Shown here piece by piece: positions 8,957 to 16,900 of a DNA stretch of 33,475 nt; within the stretch, counting starts at the first letter, position 1, and each line of letters opens with the position of its first letter. Under the pieces are notes generated by a model that was not told where the DNA came from, made no database searches, and saw only the letters and a list, made by a program, of their open reading frames with translations. The DNA comes from an uncultured Prevotellaceae bacterium. GTDB lineage: Bacteria > Bacteroidota > Bacteroidia > Bacteroidales > Bacteroidaceae. Made by a program: the position numbers and the translations under genes. The stretch lies in NCBI GenBank assembly GCA_946411565.1, contig CAMKEM010000031.1, positions 1 to 33,475 of the forward strand, read 5' to 3'.

Positions 8957-10234
8957 ATGGGAAATGGAGTGACTATTATCGTTGGTGCAGGTGCCGTTCT
9001 GGACTTTGACCATAAGGGCATATTTCCATCTGTGAAGAATATTACAGATGAGGTGCTTAAACTGAGCATTCAAAAGGTGGACGGAGGTGAAAGACTGCTC
9101 TTGCGTGAACTATATGACCATGTTGTTAAGAACTTGAACAGAGTGTTAGATACTAACCACGTTAAGCCTCCACAGTTAAACTTCGAGAACTTGTTGCATG
9201 TCATTGAGATGTGTATTGCATATAGTGGCTGTTGGAGTAAGGAATACATTTCCTGGCTTGCATTTCCTGAGTTTGGAACTTTAATTCAACCTGTTAAGTT
9301 TTTGAAAGATATTCATACGTATGATTACATCAGGGCGGCATACGAGTTGCAAAAAAAAGTAATGAGTATTGTTAACCAATACGATACGGCTTTCTGTGGG
9401 GATAAGTTAGCAGAACAATGGTATCGAGACTTTTGGAAATCCCTGTCAGGAAGGTCAAACATATTCAATCTAAATTATGACAATACGATAGAGAATAGCC
9501 TTGGCGAATATGAGGATGGATTTATACCAATCGAAGACGGCGAGGATTATAGTCGTTTTTCTGCAAAACGCTATTATGAGAACCAAAGAAGACTTTCTAC
9601 TATAGCACATTTGCATGGCCATATTTTGTTCAGTGTAGCAAGATCCTACCCGTTTGATTATAGTATGCGAGACATGGTAAAGAATAGAGATTATGAGACC
9701 GCATGCAAAAATCGGATTGTGGGACAATTTCCACCATCTAATCAGGCAAAAGAAGAATTCTTACAACCATACATAGTGTCAGGCTTAAGGAAAACAGAGA
9801 AGATGATGTTTGCTCCCAATAATGTATATTTGTCGGATTTGGCAAGAAAGATTGTAGAGAACAACCGTTTGATGGTTGTTGGCTATTCCTTTGGGGACTT
9901 GTATTTGAATGAGATCATAGGACTTGGTATGGCCGCTCATGGTGATGATTTCAAGGTAGTGATTATTGATAAGTATCCTCCGTACATAAACTCATATGTT
10001 ACATGGTTCCAGCATCTGACACATGGAGGCAATCCGCAAGAATTTGTTTTTGTATCAAGGCTTGTTAAGGATGGGCTGTTTGTTAAAATTGGGCAGAAGG
10101 AATTTCCGCTTATTGTTGGAGAATATGGTGTACCTGTGATTTCGACTAATGAGAAATTGATGATGTGTATAAATGGATTCAAGGATACGGTAGTGAACCA
10201 TAAAGAAACGATACTGGAGTTTCTTGATATGTAA
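8957..10234 (+). CDS. SIR2-like (predicted NAD-binding/NADase) protein
   Basis: The 425-residue protein opens with a Rossmann-type TIIVGAGAVLDF (about residues 6-17). It continues with IFNLNYDNTIENSL (169-182), a HLHGHIL segment (218-224) and VVGYSFGDLYLNEIIG (307-322). This series, a GAGA loop, NLNYD, an HxHG histidine and a GYSFGD nucleotide loop, is typical of the bacterial SIR2-like/AbiH-like proteins used in abortive infection. In SIR2 NADases an Asn or Asp and a His are catalytic; Asn173, Asp175 and His218/220 are the likely equivalents here. No membrane segment or signal peptide is seen, so it should be cytosolic. It follows the YobI-like NTPase on the same strand and may be its effector. 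Substrate and activity are inferred from family only. Confidence 0.75.
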   Translation: MGNGVTIIVGAGAVLDFDHKGIFPSVKNITDEVLKLSIQKVDGGERLLLRELYDHVVKNLNRVLDTNHVKPPQLNFENLLHVIEMCIAYSGCWSKEYISWLAFPEFGTLIQPVKFLKDIHTYDYIRAAYELQKKVMSIVNQYDTAFCGDKLAEQWYRDFWKSLSGRSNIFNLNYDNTIENSLGEYEDGFIPIEDGEDYSRFSAKRYYENQRRLSTIAHLHGHILFSVARSYPFDYSMRDMVKNRDYETACKNRIVGQFPPSNQAKEEFLQPYIVSGLRKTEKMMFAPNNVYLSDLARKIVENNRLMVVGYSFGDLYLNEIIGLGMAAHGDDFKVVIIDKYPPYINSYVTWFQHLTHGGNPQEFVFVSRLVKDGLFVKIGQKEFPLIVGEYGVPVISTNEKLMMCINGFKDTVVNHKETILEFLDM

Positions 10235-10919
10235 CATATTAGCACATTTCATTTACTTTATATGATATAATTCTATTTCTTTTATTATTACTGTCCGCTA
10301 TAATTATGCACAGAATAATGCAGTTTCAAGTTTAGCGGACACCAATAATTGTAGATGTATGAAACGGAAATAATTCGAAAATCTGTTCAAGACGCATTAT
10401 GCATAGATGTACCGTCTGGCAGAGACCATTCTCCATGACAATGCAGAAACGTAGTGAGCGCTGTTTTTGCGCGTCTGCTAAATAGCAACGAGACGTTAAA
10501 ATGGATACGGCAGAACTATATCTGCTGAAGGCCGTACTTAATCAATGTCGAAATGTGCAGAAACATCGGCAAGTATATGAGTGATTCTTTCGTCTAATAC
10601 CTCTATAAGTCAACCCACATTATCGAATGGCGATCAGATATGAATGGAGTTTATGTAATCTTTTTTATATCATAAACTTGCGAGTCAAGAAGAATTTAAA
10701 GATGGTGAAATCTCATTCTATTTCACCATCTTTAAATTTTATAAACCACCTTGTGAATTCAAGGTGACTAACTAAAATTCTTCTTTTGGGGGCGAAAAAT
10801 ACACAAAAATGTGTAATAGATTAAAGTCCATGTTGGTTTCGTATTTGCAAACTACCTAATACTGATGACATAGGCTTCGGTATCGGAAAGCATTCACGAA
10901 AAAATCATATTTTCTGAGT
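10235..10919. other. gene-free region with palindromes, possible decayed DNA
   Basis: No ORF here resembles a known protein. TGTCCGCTA at 10292-10300 is inverted as TAGCGGACA at 10333-10341, like the ends of a small element but without a transposase. From about 10350 to 10650 there is mixed-composition sequence with short stop-broken frames that could be decayed coding DNA; I could not assign it. A strong palindrome follows at 10693-10738 (listed separately), and a 7-bp CACCTTG/CAAGGTG hairpin at 10747-10766. Confidence 0.5.
10693..10738. repeat. perfect 19-bp stem palindrome
   Basis: AATTTAAAGATGGTGAAAT (10693-10711) is perfectly inverted at 10720-10738 around the 8-base loop CTCATTCT. The flank AAGAAGAATTT is inverted again as AAATTCTTCTT near 10775-10785, beyond a second small hairpin at 10747-10766, so an alternative larger fold exists. 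There is only a weak T-run after the stem. It could be a terminator, a protein-binding palindrome or an element remnant. Confidence 0.7.
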
Positions 10920-10952
10920 ATTGTATATCTGTATCAAAAGCAGTAATTTTGC
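10920..10952 (+). promoter_or_regulatory. hmu operon promoter
   Basis: ATTG (10920-10923), exactly 20 bases, then TAATTTTGC (10944-10952): a good Bacteroidetes primary sigma promoter. Transcription would start near 10958, giving a leader of roughly 125 bases before the lipoprotein ATG at 11085. The same ATTG-N20-TAnnTTTGCACTCG arrangement recurs at 29242-29204 on the minus strand. Confidence 0.7.
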
Positions 10953-11037
10953 ACTCGCAAAAATGAAACGTGCGCCAGCCTTAGGGCTGACATGCACTTT
11001 TTGCTTCGTACGAAGAAGCACTCGCAAAAAATGCAAC
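10950..11037 (+). promoter_or_regulatory. structured 5' leader, copy A
   Basis: After the -7 box the leader holds GCACTCG, then AAAATGAAACGTGCGCCAGC, then a hairpin (CAGCC-TTAG-GGCTG, with outer GTGC/GCAC) followed by TTTTT. Next come the perfect palindrome CTTCGTACGAAG (11004-11015), and a second GCACTCGCAAAAA at 11018-11030. Nearly the same series, inverted, lies at 29124-29210 before the TetR gene, with paired changes in the hairpin (outer GTGCG/CGCAC there). Hairpin plus T5 close to the start site looks like an attenuator. Link to iron or haem control is inference. Confidence 0.6.
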
Positions 11038-11084
11038 TCACTATTCAGGAATAATCAATTTATTAATATTATAACAAAAGAATT

Positions 11085-11576
11085 ATGAAGATCAAAAAGT
11101 TTATGGCAATGATGATTGCCGCAGTTGCTGTGTGTGTAGGTTTTACTTCATGTGGAGACGATGATGATGAAGATGTGTTCCCTGCTGCAAAGACTATAGA
11201 GGGTAACTATGCAGGTGAGGTGACTATCTCTGTAATGGGATCAGATTCTAAGGATAACGCTACATACGAGATTAAGGCTGTTGATGACACGCATATCAGT
11301 ATGACGACTCCGTCTTCTGGTTCCGGTGCTATGGCTTTACCTTCAATAACTGTCAATAACATTCCTGTGAGCGTTTCTAACTCATCTGGCGCAGAGGTGG
11401 TGTCTGCTTCCATTTCTGAGGTATCAGGAACTATCACGGTGAATGGTGCGAAGAAGGCATATACATTCAGTGATGTAGTGATTGTGAATACTGGCAAGAA
11501 GATTTCCATTGCATATAGCTTGCAGTATGGCAAGATGCCTATGGCAATAGTAACGTCATTTACAGGTGAAAAGTAA
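11085..11576 (+). CDS. calycin-like beta-barrel lipoprotein at head of hmu operon
   Basis: The 163-residue protein has a lipoprotein signal peptide with lipobox GFTSC, cleaved before Cys23, followed by the acidic stretch GDDDDED expected for a lipoprotein moved to the outer membrane or surface. The rest, beginning IEGNYAGEVTISVMG, is a small all-beta domain of the calycin-like lipoprotein type seen in Bacteroidales (PF13944 is my best guess). It holds the place taken by the haemophore HmuY in Porphyromonas gingivalis but does not look like HmuY, which is longer. A haem- or porphyrin-binding role is suggested only by position. It lies 92 bases before the TonB receptor gene, with a palindromic repeat in the gap. 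Confidence 0.7.
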   Translation: MKIKKFMAMMIAAVAVCVGFTSCGDDDDEDVFPAAKTIEGNYAGEVTISVMGSDSKDNATYEIKAVDDTHISMTTPSSGSGAMALPSITVNNIPVSVSNSSGAEVVSASISEVSGTITVNGAKKAYTFSDVVIVNTGKKISIAYSLQYGKMPMAIVTSFTGEK

Positions 11577-11585
11577 CCAATTGAC

Positions 11586-11660
11586 AGTGCATAGTGCATA
11601 GTTCATAGTGCGCCAACAATTATGGACTATGAATTATGCACTATGAACTAAAATTAAAAG
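11586..11660. repeat. AGTGCATAGTTCAT-family palindromic repeat, copy 1
   Basis: The gap between the lipoprotein and hmuR genes is filled by a repeat of AGTGCATAGTTCAT-like units, the core AGTTCATAGTGCGCCAA (11600-11616), and an inverted return ending CTATGAACTAAAATTAAAAG (11641-11660). The 17-base core is identical in the array at 23701-23839 and the 20-base end differs by one base. It can fold into a long AT-rich hairpin within the operon. Confidence 0.7.
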
Positions 11661-11668
11661 AGTAACTA

Positions 11669-13900
11669 ATGACTCAAAATTTTCTCATGTCTATTGTTCT
11701 GCTTGCCTGTGTGGCTCCTGCCATACAGGCGGCAGAACCATTACGGCCTCTCCCCCCGCCCTCTCCCGTAGAGAGGGAGCCGGAGCGCGAAAGGCAGATT
11801 GTCAAAACAGAAAAAACATTAACACTCCCCCATGGTCGGACAGGCTCCCTCCCTACGGGGGAGGGCGGGGGGAGAGGCCGAGGGGAAACTGTATTGTACG
11901 ATTCCCTAACGCTCGATCAGGTGGTGGTAACAGCCACGCATACCCCGAAGGCTTTGAAGGATGTACCTGTAGTCACACGTCTTATTTCGCTTGACGACAT
12001 TAAGAAAACGGATGCAACTAATATTCAGGATTTGCTCGTGCAAGAACTTCCTGGACTTGAATTTGGCTTTGCCATGAGTCAGGAGACATCACTAAACATG
12101 AGCGGATTTGGCGGAAATGCCGTTCTCTTTCTCGTTGATGGAGAGCGTGTTGCAGGTGAGACGGTAGATAATACAGACTATAATCGTCTGAACCTTGACA
12201 ATGTGGGAAGAATCGAGATAGTGAAGGGCGCTTCGTCGGCTCTGTATGGCTCTAATGCCGTTGGTGGTGTTATCAATATCATTACGAGAGAATCTTCCGA
12301 TCCATGGACTGCAAATGTTAATTCCAGATATAGTTCATTCGGTAATGAATGGAGAAACGGAGCAGGTTTCTCGTTCAATTCTGGTAAATGGAACTCGCAG
12401 ACTAACTTCCAGCATACAGACATCGAGCCTATAAAACTGGCATCGGGCCCTACCTCAGAGGAGAAGGCACTTGCTGCATTGCTTGGGCAGACGATAGAGG
12501 AAGACAAGTCGAATGTGAAGAAATTGTACGGACAGGAGTCATACAATGTGAAGGAGCGTATCACGTTCACGGCTTCCGATTTCCTACGTTTCATTGCGCG
12601 TGGCGGATATTTCTACCGAGAGAGTCAGCGTGACACCTACAACTATCATTTCAATGCCTATAGTGGTGGCCTGAAAGCCATATACGACTGGAGGAATGGG
12701 CGGAACATCGAGGTGTCATACGCCTACGACCAGTATGACAAGGCTAATTTCACTCCAGAAGGAAATCGTACCCATGACCACGACTATCGTAATGCTCAGC
12801 ATACGGCACATGCCGTATATAATCATACAATAGGAGAGCACGTCGTGACACTCGGTTCCGACCTTCTGCACGATTATCTCTCAACGTATCAGTTCCTCGA
12901 CAACACATCGCATGAGCAGAACAATATTGATGCCTATGCGCAGCTTGATTTCAATCCGAGCCAACGGTTCAATGTGGTGGGAAGTGTGAGATACGACTAT
13001 TTCTCTGCATCGGGTGCAGATGCTCTCACCGCTCGACTTGCAGCCGTATGCAAACTTGATGGCATTACGCTTCGTGCCAACTATGCAAGTGGATTCCGAG
13101 CCCCTTCACTCAAGGAGATGTATATGCACTTTGATATGGGCAATATGGGATATATAATCATGGGAAATCCTGATGTGAAACCAGAGAAAAGCAACAACTT
13201 CAATGTTGCTATCGAACTGGGTGGCAAGGTAGGCAATAGCAGTTCCTTATATGGAAAATATAACATCACGCTCATGGGTTACTGCAATATCTTCGATAAG
13301 CGCATCACGAACGTTGGTCGCTATTGGGTGGTGGATGCCAGTCACAAGGAAGGAGGCTATCAGGTTCTTTCAGATGATAAGAGGATAAGTGAGGTTGGGG
13401 AAGGATATGTCTTCACCGCAGACGATGGCACAAAGTATGAGGCACTGACGAGTTCACTATATTGGAACGAGGATGGAGTAAAGGTGTTCGGACTGGATTT
13501 AAGTGCCCAATATCGCTTTGACTTTGGTCTGGCACTTCGTTACAACTACGCATATATGCATGAAAGTGGTAATGTTATAGACACTCAGTTTTCTCAGCCC
13601 CGCACACATTCCATGACATGGCGAATCGACTACGACCATCGTTATTCGCGAAATTATGCCATAGGCGCATCATTGTCGGGCAGATACTTAGGCAAGCCCC
13701 AGTCTGGTCGTAAGGATGTGGATCAAGGCTATACGCTTTGGAAACTGATGCTTCAGCAACATATCCTGAAAGGCATACACCTGAACCTCGCCATTGACAA
13801 CATCCTGAACTATAAGCCAAAGGCATATTACTATTGTTCACCAATGACTACAGGTACGACTTATAGTGTCGGTTTATCGGTGGATATAGACAGACTCTAA
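11669..13900 (+). CDS. hmuR: TonB-dependent haem receptor HmuR
   Basis: The 743-residue outer-membrane receptor takes up haem/haemoproteins with TonB energy. A signal peptide (MTQNFLMSIVLLACVAPAIQA) is followed at about residues 26-71 by a Pro/Glu/Arg/Gly-rich insert encoded by an inverted repeat. Then come a TonB-box-like LDQVVVTATHTPKALKDVPV, the plug domain (to about 200, with GASSALYGSNAVGGVINIIT) and the beta-barrel ending in a C-terminal strand. Haem-receptor hallmarks are present: FRAP (about 475-478), NPDV in place of NPDL/NPNL (about 499-502), and a His between them (YMHFDMG, about 486), matching residues reported as important in P. gingivalis HmuR. It is followed 21 bases later by hmuS. 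The in-frame repeat insert between signal peptide and plug is the odd point. Haem as substrate is inferred from motifs and operon. Confidence 0.9.
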   Translation: MTQNFLMSIVLLACVAPAIQAAEPLRPLPPPSPVEREPERERQIVKTEKTLTLPHGRTGSLPTGEGGGRGRGETVLYDSLTLDQVVVTATHTPKALKDVPVVTRLISLDDIKKTDATNIQDLLVQELPGLEFGFAMSQETSLNMSGFGGNAVLFLVDGERVAGETVDNTDYNRLNLDNVGRIEIVKGASSALYGSNAVGGVINIITRESSDPWTANVNSRYSSFGNEWRNGAGFSFNSGKWNSQTNFQHTDIEPIKLASGPTSEEKALAALLGQTIEEDKSNVKKLYGQESYNVKERITFTASDFLRFIARGGYFYRESQRDTYNYHFNAYSGGLKAIYDWRNGRNIEVSYAYDQYDKANFTPEGNRTHDHDYRNAQHTAHAVYNHTIGEHVVTLGSDLLHDYLSTYQFLDNTSHEQNNIDAYAQLDFNPSQRFNVVGSVRYDYFSASGADALTARLAAVCKLDGITLRANYASGFRAPSLKEMYMHFDMGNMGYIIMGNPDVKPEKSNNFNVAIELGGKVGNSSSLYGKYNITLMGYCNIFDKRITNVGRYWVVDASHKEGGYQVLSDDKRISEVGEGYVFTADDGTKYEALTSSLYWNEDGVKVFGLDLSAQYRFDFGLALRYNYAYMHESGNVIDTQFSQPRTHSMTWRIDYDHRYSRNYAIGASLSGRYLGKPQSGRKDVDQGYTLWKLMLQQHILKGIHLNLAIDNILNYKPKAYYYCSPMTTGTTYSVGLSVDIDRL
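11745..11879 (+). repeat. GC-rich inverted repeat inside hmuR
   Basis: The 50-bp segment 11745-11794 is followed after 48 bases by an inverted 37-bp partner at 11843-11879. The first arm encodes RPLPPPSPVEREPERER, the second SLPTGEGGGRGRG. The first 50 bp is identical to the complement of 27068-27117 in the RND gene. The number of bases keeps the reading frame. The mRNA could form a strong hairpin about 75 bases after the hmuR start. Confidence 0.85.
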
Positions 13901-13921
13901 ACAATTTATATAACTAATCCA

Positions 13922-16900
13922 ATGAAGATTTCAGAAAAAGCTAAACGCATCTGGAAATATGTAGGTTATGCAGTGCTGGCTCTTATTGCCATCACTGCAA
14001 TAATCGTGATATGGAATAAGTGGTTTTCGCGTACACGTGTTGCGTTCATCAATTATCAGGCTACTACGCTTGGAGAGATTAGCAAGGCAAATAACAATCC
14101 GTTTGTTGTAATTGAGGAACTGCCACTTGAAAATCTCGATGATATTGACGACTATGACATGGTGTTTATGAATGCCATGGGTATTCGTCTTACCGAAGAA
14201 CAGCGTGACAAGATACAAATGGCAGGATGGACTGGCACGAATATCCTCACTACCATGTCGGTGAATCCTGATAACTACATCGTCAGCGTGGATAGCGTTA
14301 CTGCCGATACGCTCAACGCATATCTGCGTGGGGCTTCTCGCAAGAACTATCGCTCTATGCTCAACTATGTACGTCAGCATGTGGATGGCAAGATTATCTT
14401 CAAGGGCGAGATTGAAAAGGTTGTGCCTGCTCCTGAAGGATTGTTCTCGCATCCCGACGTAGAGCACCCCGATGATGAGGATATTTATTTCGACACATTG
14501 GAGGACTATGAGGCTTATCTGCAAAAGCATGGTCTGATGAAAGCCGATGCCCCGAAGGTGATTGTCACAGGTATGATGGGTAATCCCGATGACGTAATAA
14601 CGGCTTTGGAAAAGAGCGGTAACACGGTGTATCACATAAGCCAGAGTCTATCGATATTCATCGACACACTCACGACAAAGCATCCCGATATGCACTTCAA
14701 TGCCGTAGTAAACCTTGCTCATGGTCGTCTTGGCGACAAGGCTGTGGAGTGGCTTGGCAAACAGAACATCCCTCTTTTCTCCACATTGAGCATCAACCGC
14801 CTCACATCCGAATGGGAGGAAGATAAACAGGGAATGTCGGGTGGATTCCTAAGTCAGAGCATCGTGACACCTGAGATTGACGGCAGCATCCGTCCATACG
14901 TTCTATTCGCACAGCGCATCAACGATGAGGGTATTCATGAGCAATACACCATTCCTGAACGATTGGATAAGTTCGTAGCTACCGTAAACAACTATATCTC
15001 GCTTCAGAAGAAACAGAACAAGGATAAGCGTGTGGCTATCGTGTATTTCAAGGGACCAGGGGAACAGTCGCTTACTGCATCTGGTCTGGCGGTGGTTCCA
15101 TCGCTCTACAATCTCCTTACCCGTATGCGTCAGGAGGGATATAACGTAAGCGGACTACCAGAGAATAGCGATAAACTTGCAGAACTGCTTCAGCGCAAGG
15201 GCAGTCCGATAACCGACTACTCCCTGCTCGAAGAGCATCCCGACACGGTTGTCAAGGTGCAGTTGGGTAACATCGCCCTTCTCCCTCAGCCTCTTGCCGG
15301 ACATGGAGACAACACCTTCCAGATAGTTCATGGCACAGACAAAGACCCTGTGAAGGAGTTTCAGAATGCCTATTACTGGATTCAGAACTCGTTCAAGGCC
15401 GATGCTATGATACACTTCGGTACGCATGGCGGACTTGAATACACACCTCGCAAACAGGTGGCGTTGTCATCAAACGACTGGCCAGAAAAACTCGTAGGCA
15501 CAATTCCGCATTTCTACATCTATACAATAGGCAATGTGGGCGAGGCACTCATAGCTAAGCGTAGAACGTATGCAGGTATTCAGAGCCATCTCACCGCGCC
15601 ATTCCTTGAGAGTAACCTTCGCGGAACTTACAAGGCACTAAGTAATGCTATTGAATTATATAACAAAGCTCCAAACAACGCAGCCTCACTCGCTGTGAAG
15701 AAACTCGCAGTTGCCATGGGCATACATCGTGATCTCGGTCTTGACTCCACGCTCACCAAGCCTTGGAATGAAACTGATATTGCGAAGGTGGAGGAGTTTG
15801 GAGAGGAGATAGCCAATGAGAAAATCGTCGGACAGCTCTATACCCTCGGCATACCATACGAGAAGGCAAGAATCGAGTCATCGGTATTCGCCATGACTAC
15901 CGATCCAATAGCTTATGGCCTACTGCGTCTCGACAAGCAACTTAAACGCACAAAGGCTGACACGGAAAAGCATAAGGCTCTGTTCTCCTCGCAGTATATC
16001 AACCCTGCAAAAGCCCTCGTGGCTCGTCTCATCAACAACAACGCTCCTGTTACTGATGCCTTTATCTGTCAGACTGCCGGAATCACTCAGGCTCAACTCG
16101 CCAAGGCAAGGGAGATTGAAGCCTCAAAGCATAACTCTGGGGATATGATGAGCATGATGATGGGGGCAATGAGTGAAAGTAAAAAGGAGAAAGTAGAAAG
16201 TGGACTTGCGAAGCTTGATGAGCCAAAGCGAATAAAGGAGAAAGTAGAAAGTAAAAAGTGGAAAGTTGAAGGTCATAACACTAACCACTCAACACTCAAC
16301 ACTAAACACCCATTACCCAACACCCATCACCCAAAAATGGATCCCCACAAAGCCTTACAGATGGCAAAGATGGCAGGTGCTTCTCCAGAGGCTCTAAAGA
16401 AAATGGCAGCAGCCATGGGCCTTGGAGGCAAAGGTAGTGGCAAGGATAAGGTGAGCAATATGATGGCTCAGATGGCAGCTATGCGAAAGACCTACACACG
16501 CGAGGATACCTATCTGGCAGAGGCCATCACGGAGGTAGAACAAGCCCTGAAGAACGTAGCACATTATAAGCAGATGCTTTTGGATGCTCCACAGGCTGAA
16601 CTCTCTTCTATGATAAATGCCCTGAACGGTGGCTATACCAAGCCAAGCAGCGGAGGTGATGTGGTAGCCAATCCTCGCACTCTGCCTACTGGTCGTAATC
16701 TTTATGGCGTGAATGCAGAGACTACACCTACCGAAAGTGCATGGGATAAGGGCAAGGCTTTGGCAGAGAACACTATAAGGATGTATAAGGAACACCATCA
16801 TGACTCCCTGCCTCGTAAGGTAAGCTTCACATTCTGGTCGTCGGAATTCATTGAGACAGGTGGAACAACAATAGCCCAGGTATTCTGGCTTCTTGGTGTA

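Noticed and set aside
10292..10341. Insertion sequence bounded by TGTCCGCTA repeats
   Set aside because: The arms are 9 bp and only 32 bases apart, with no transposase or target duplication seen. It may be a simple hairpin or a remnant.
11085..11576. Calling the lipoprotein HmuY
   Set aside because: Length and sequence do not resemble HmuY; only the operon position agrees, so no symbol was given.
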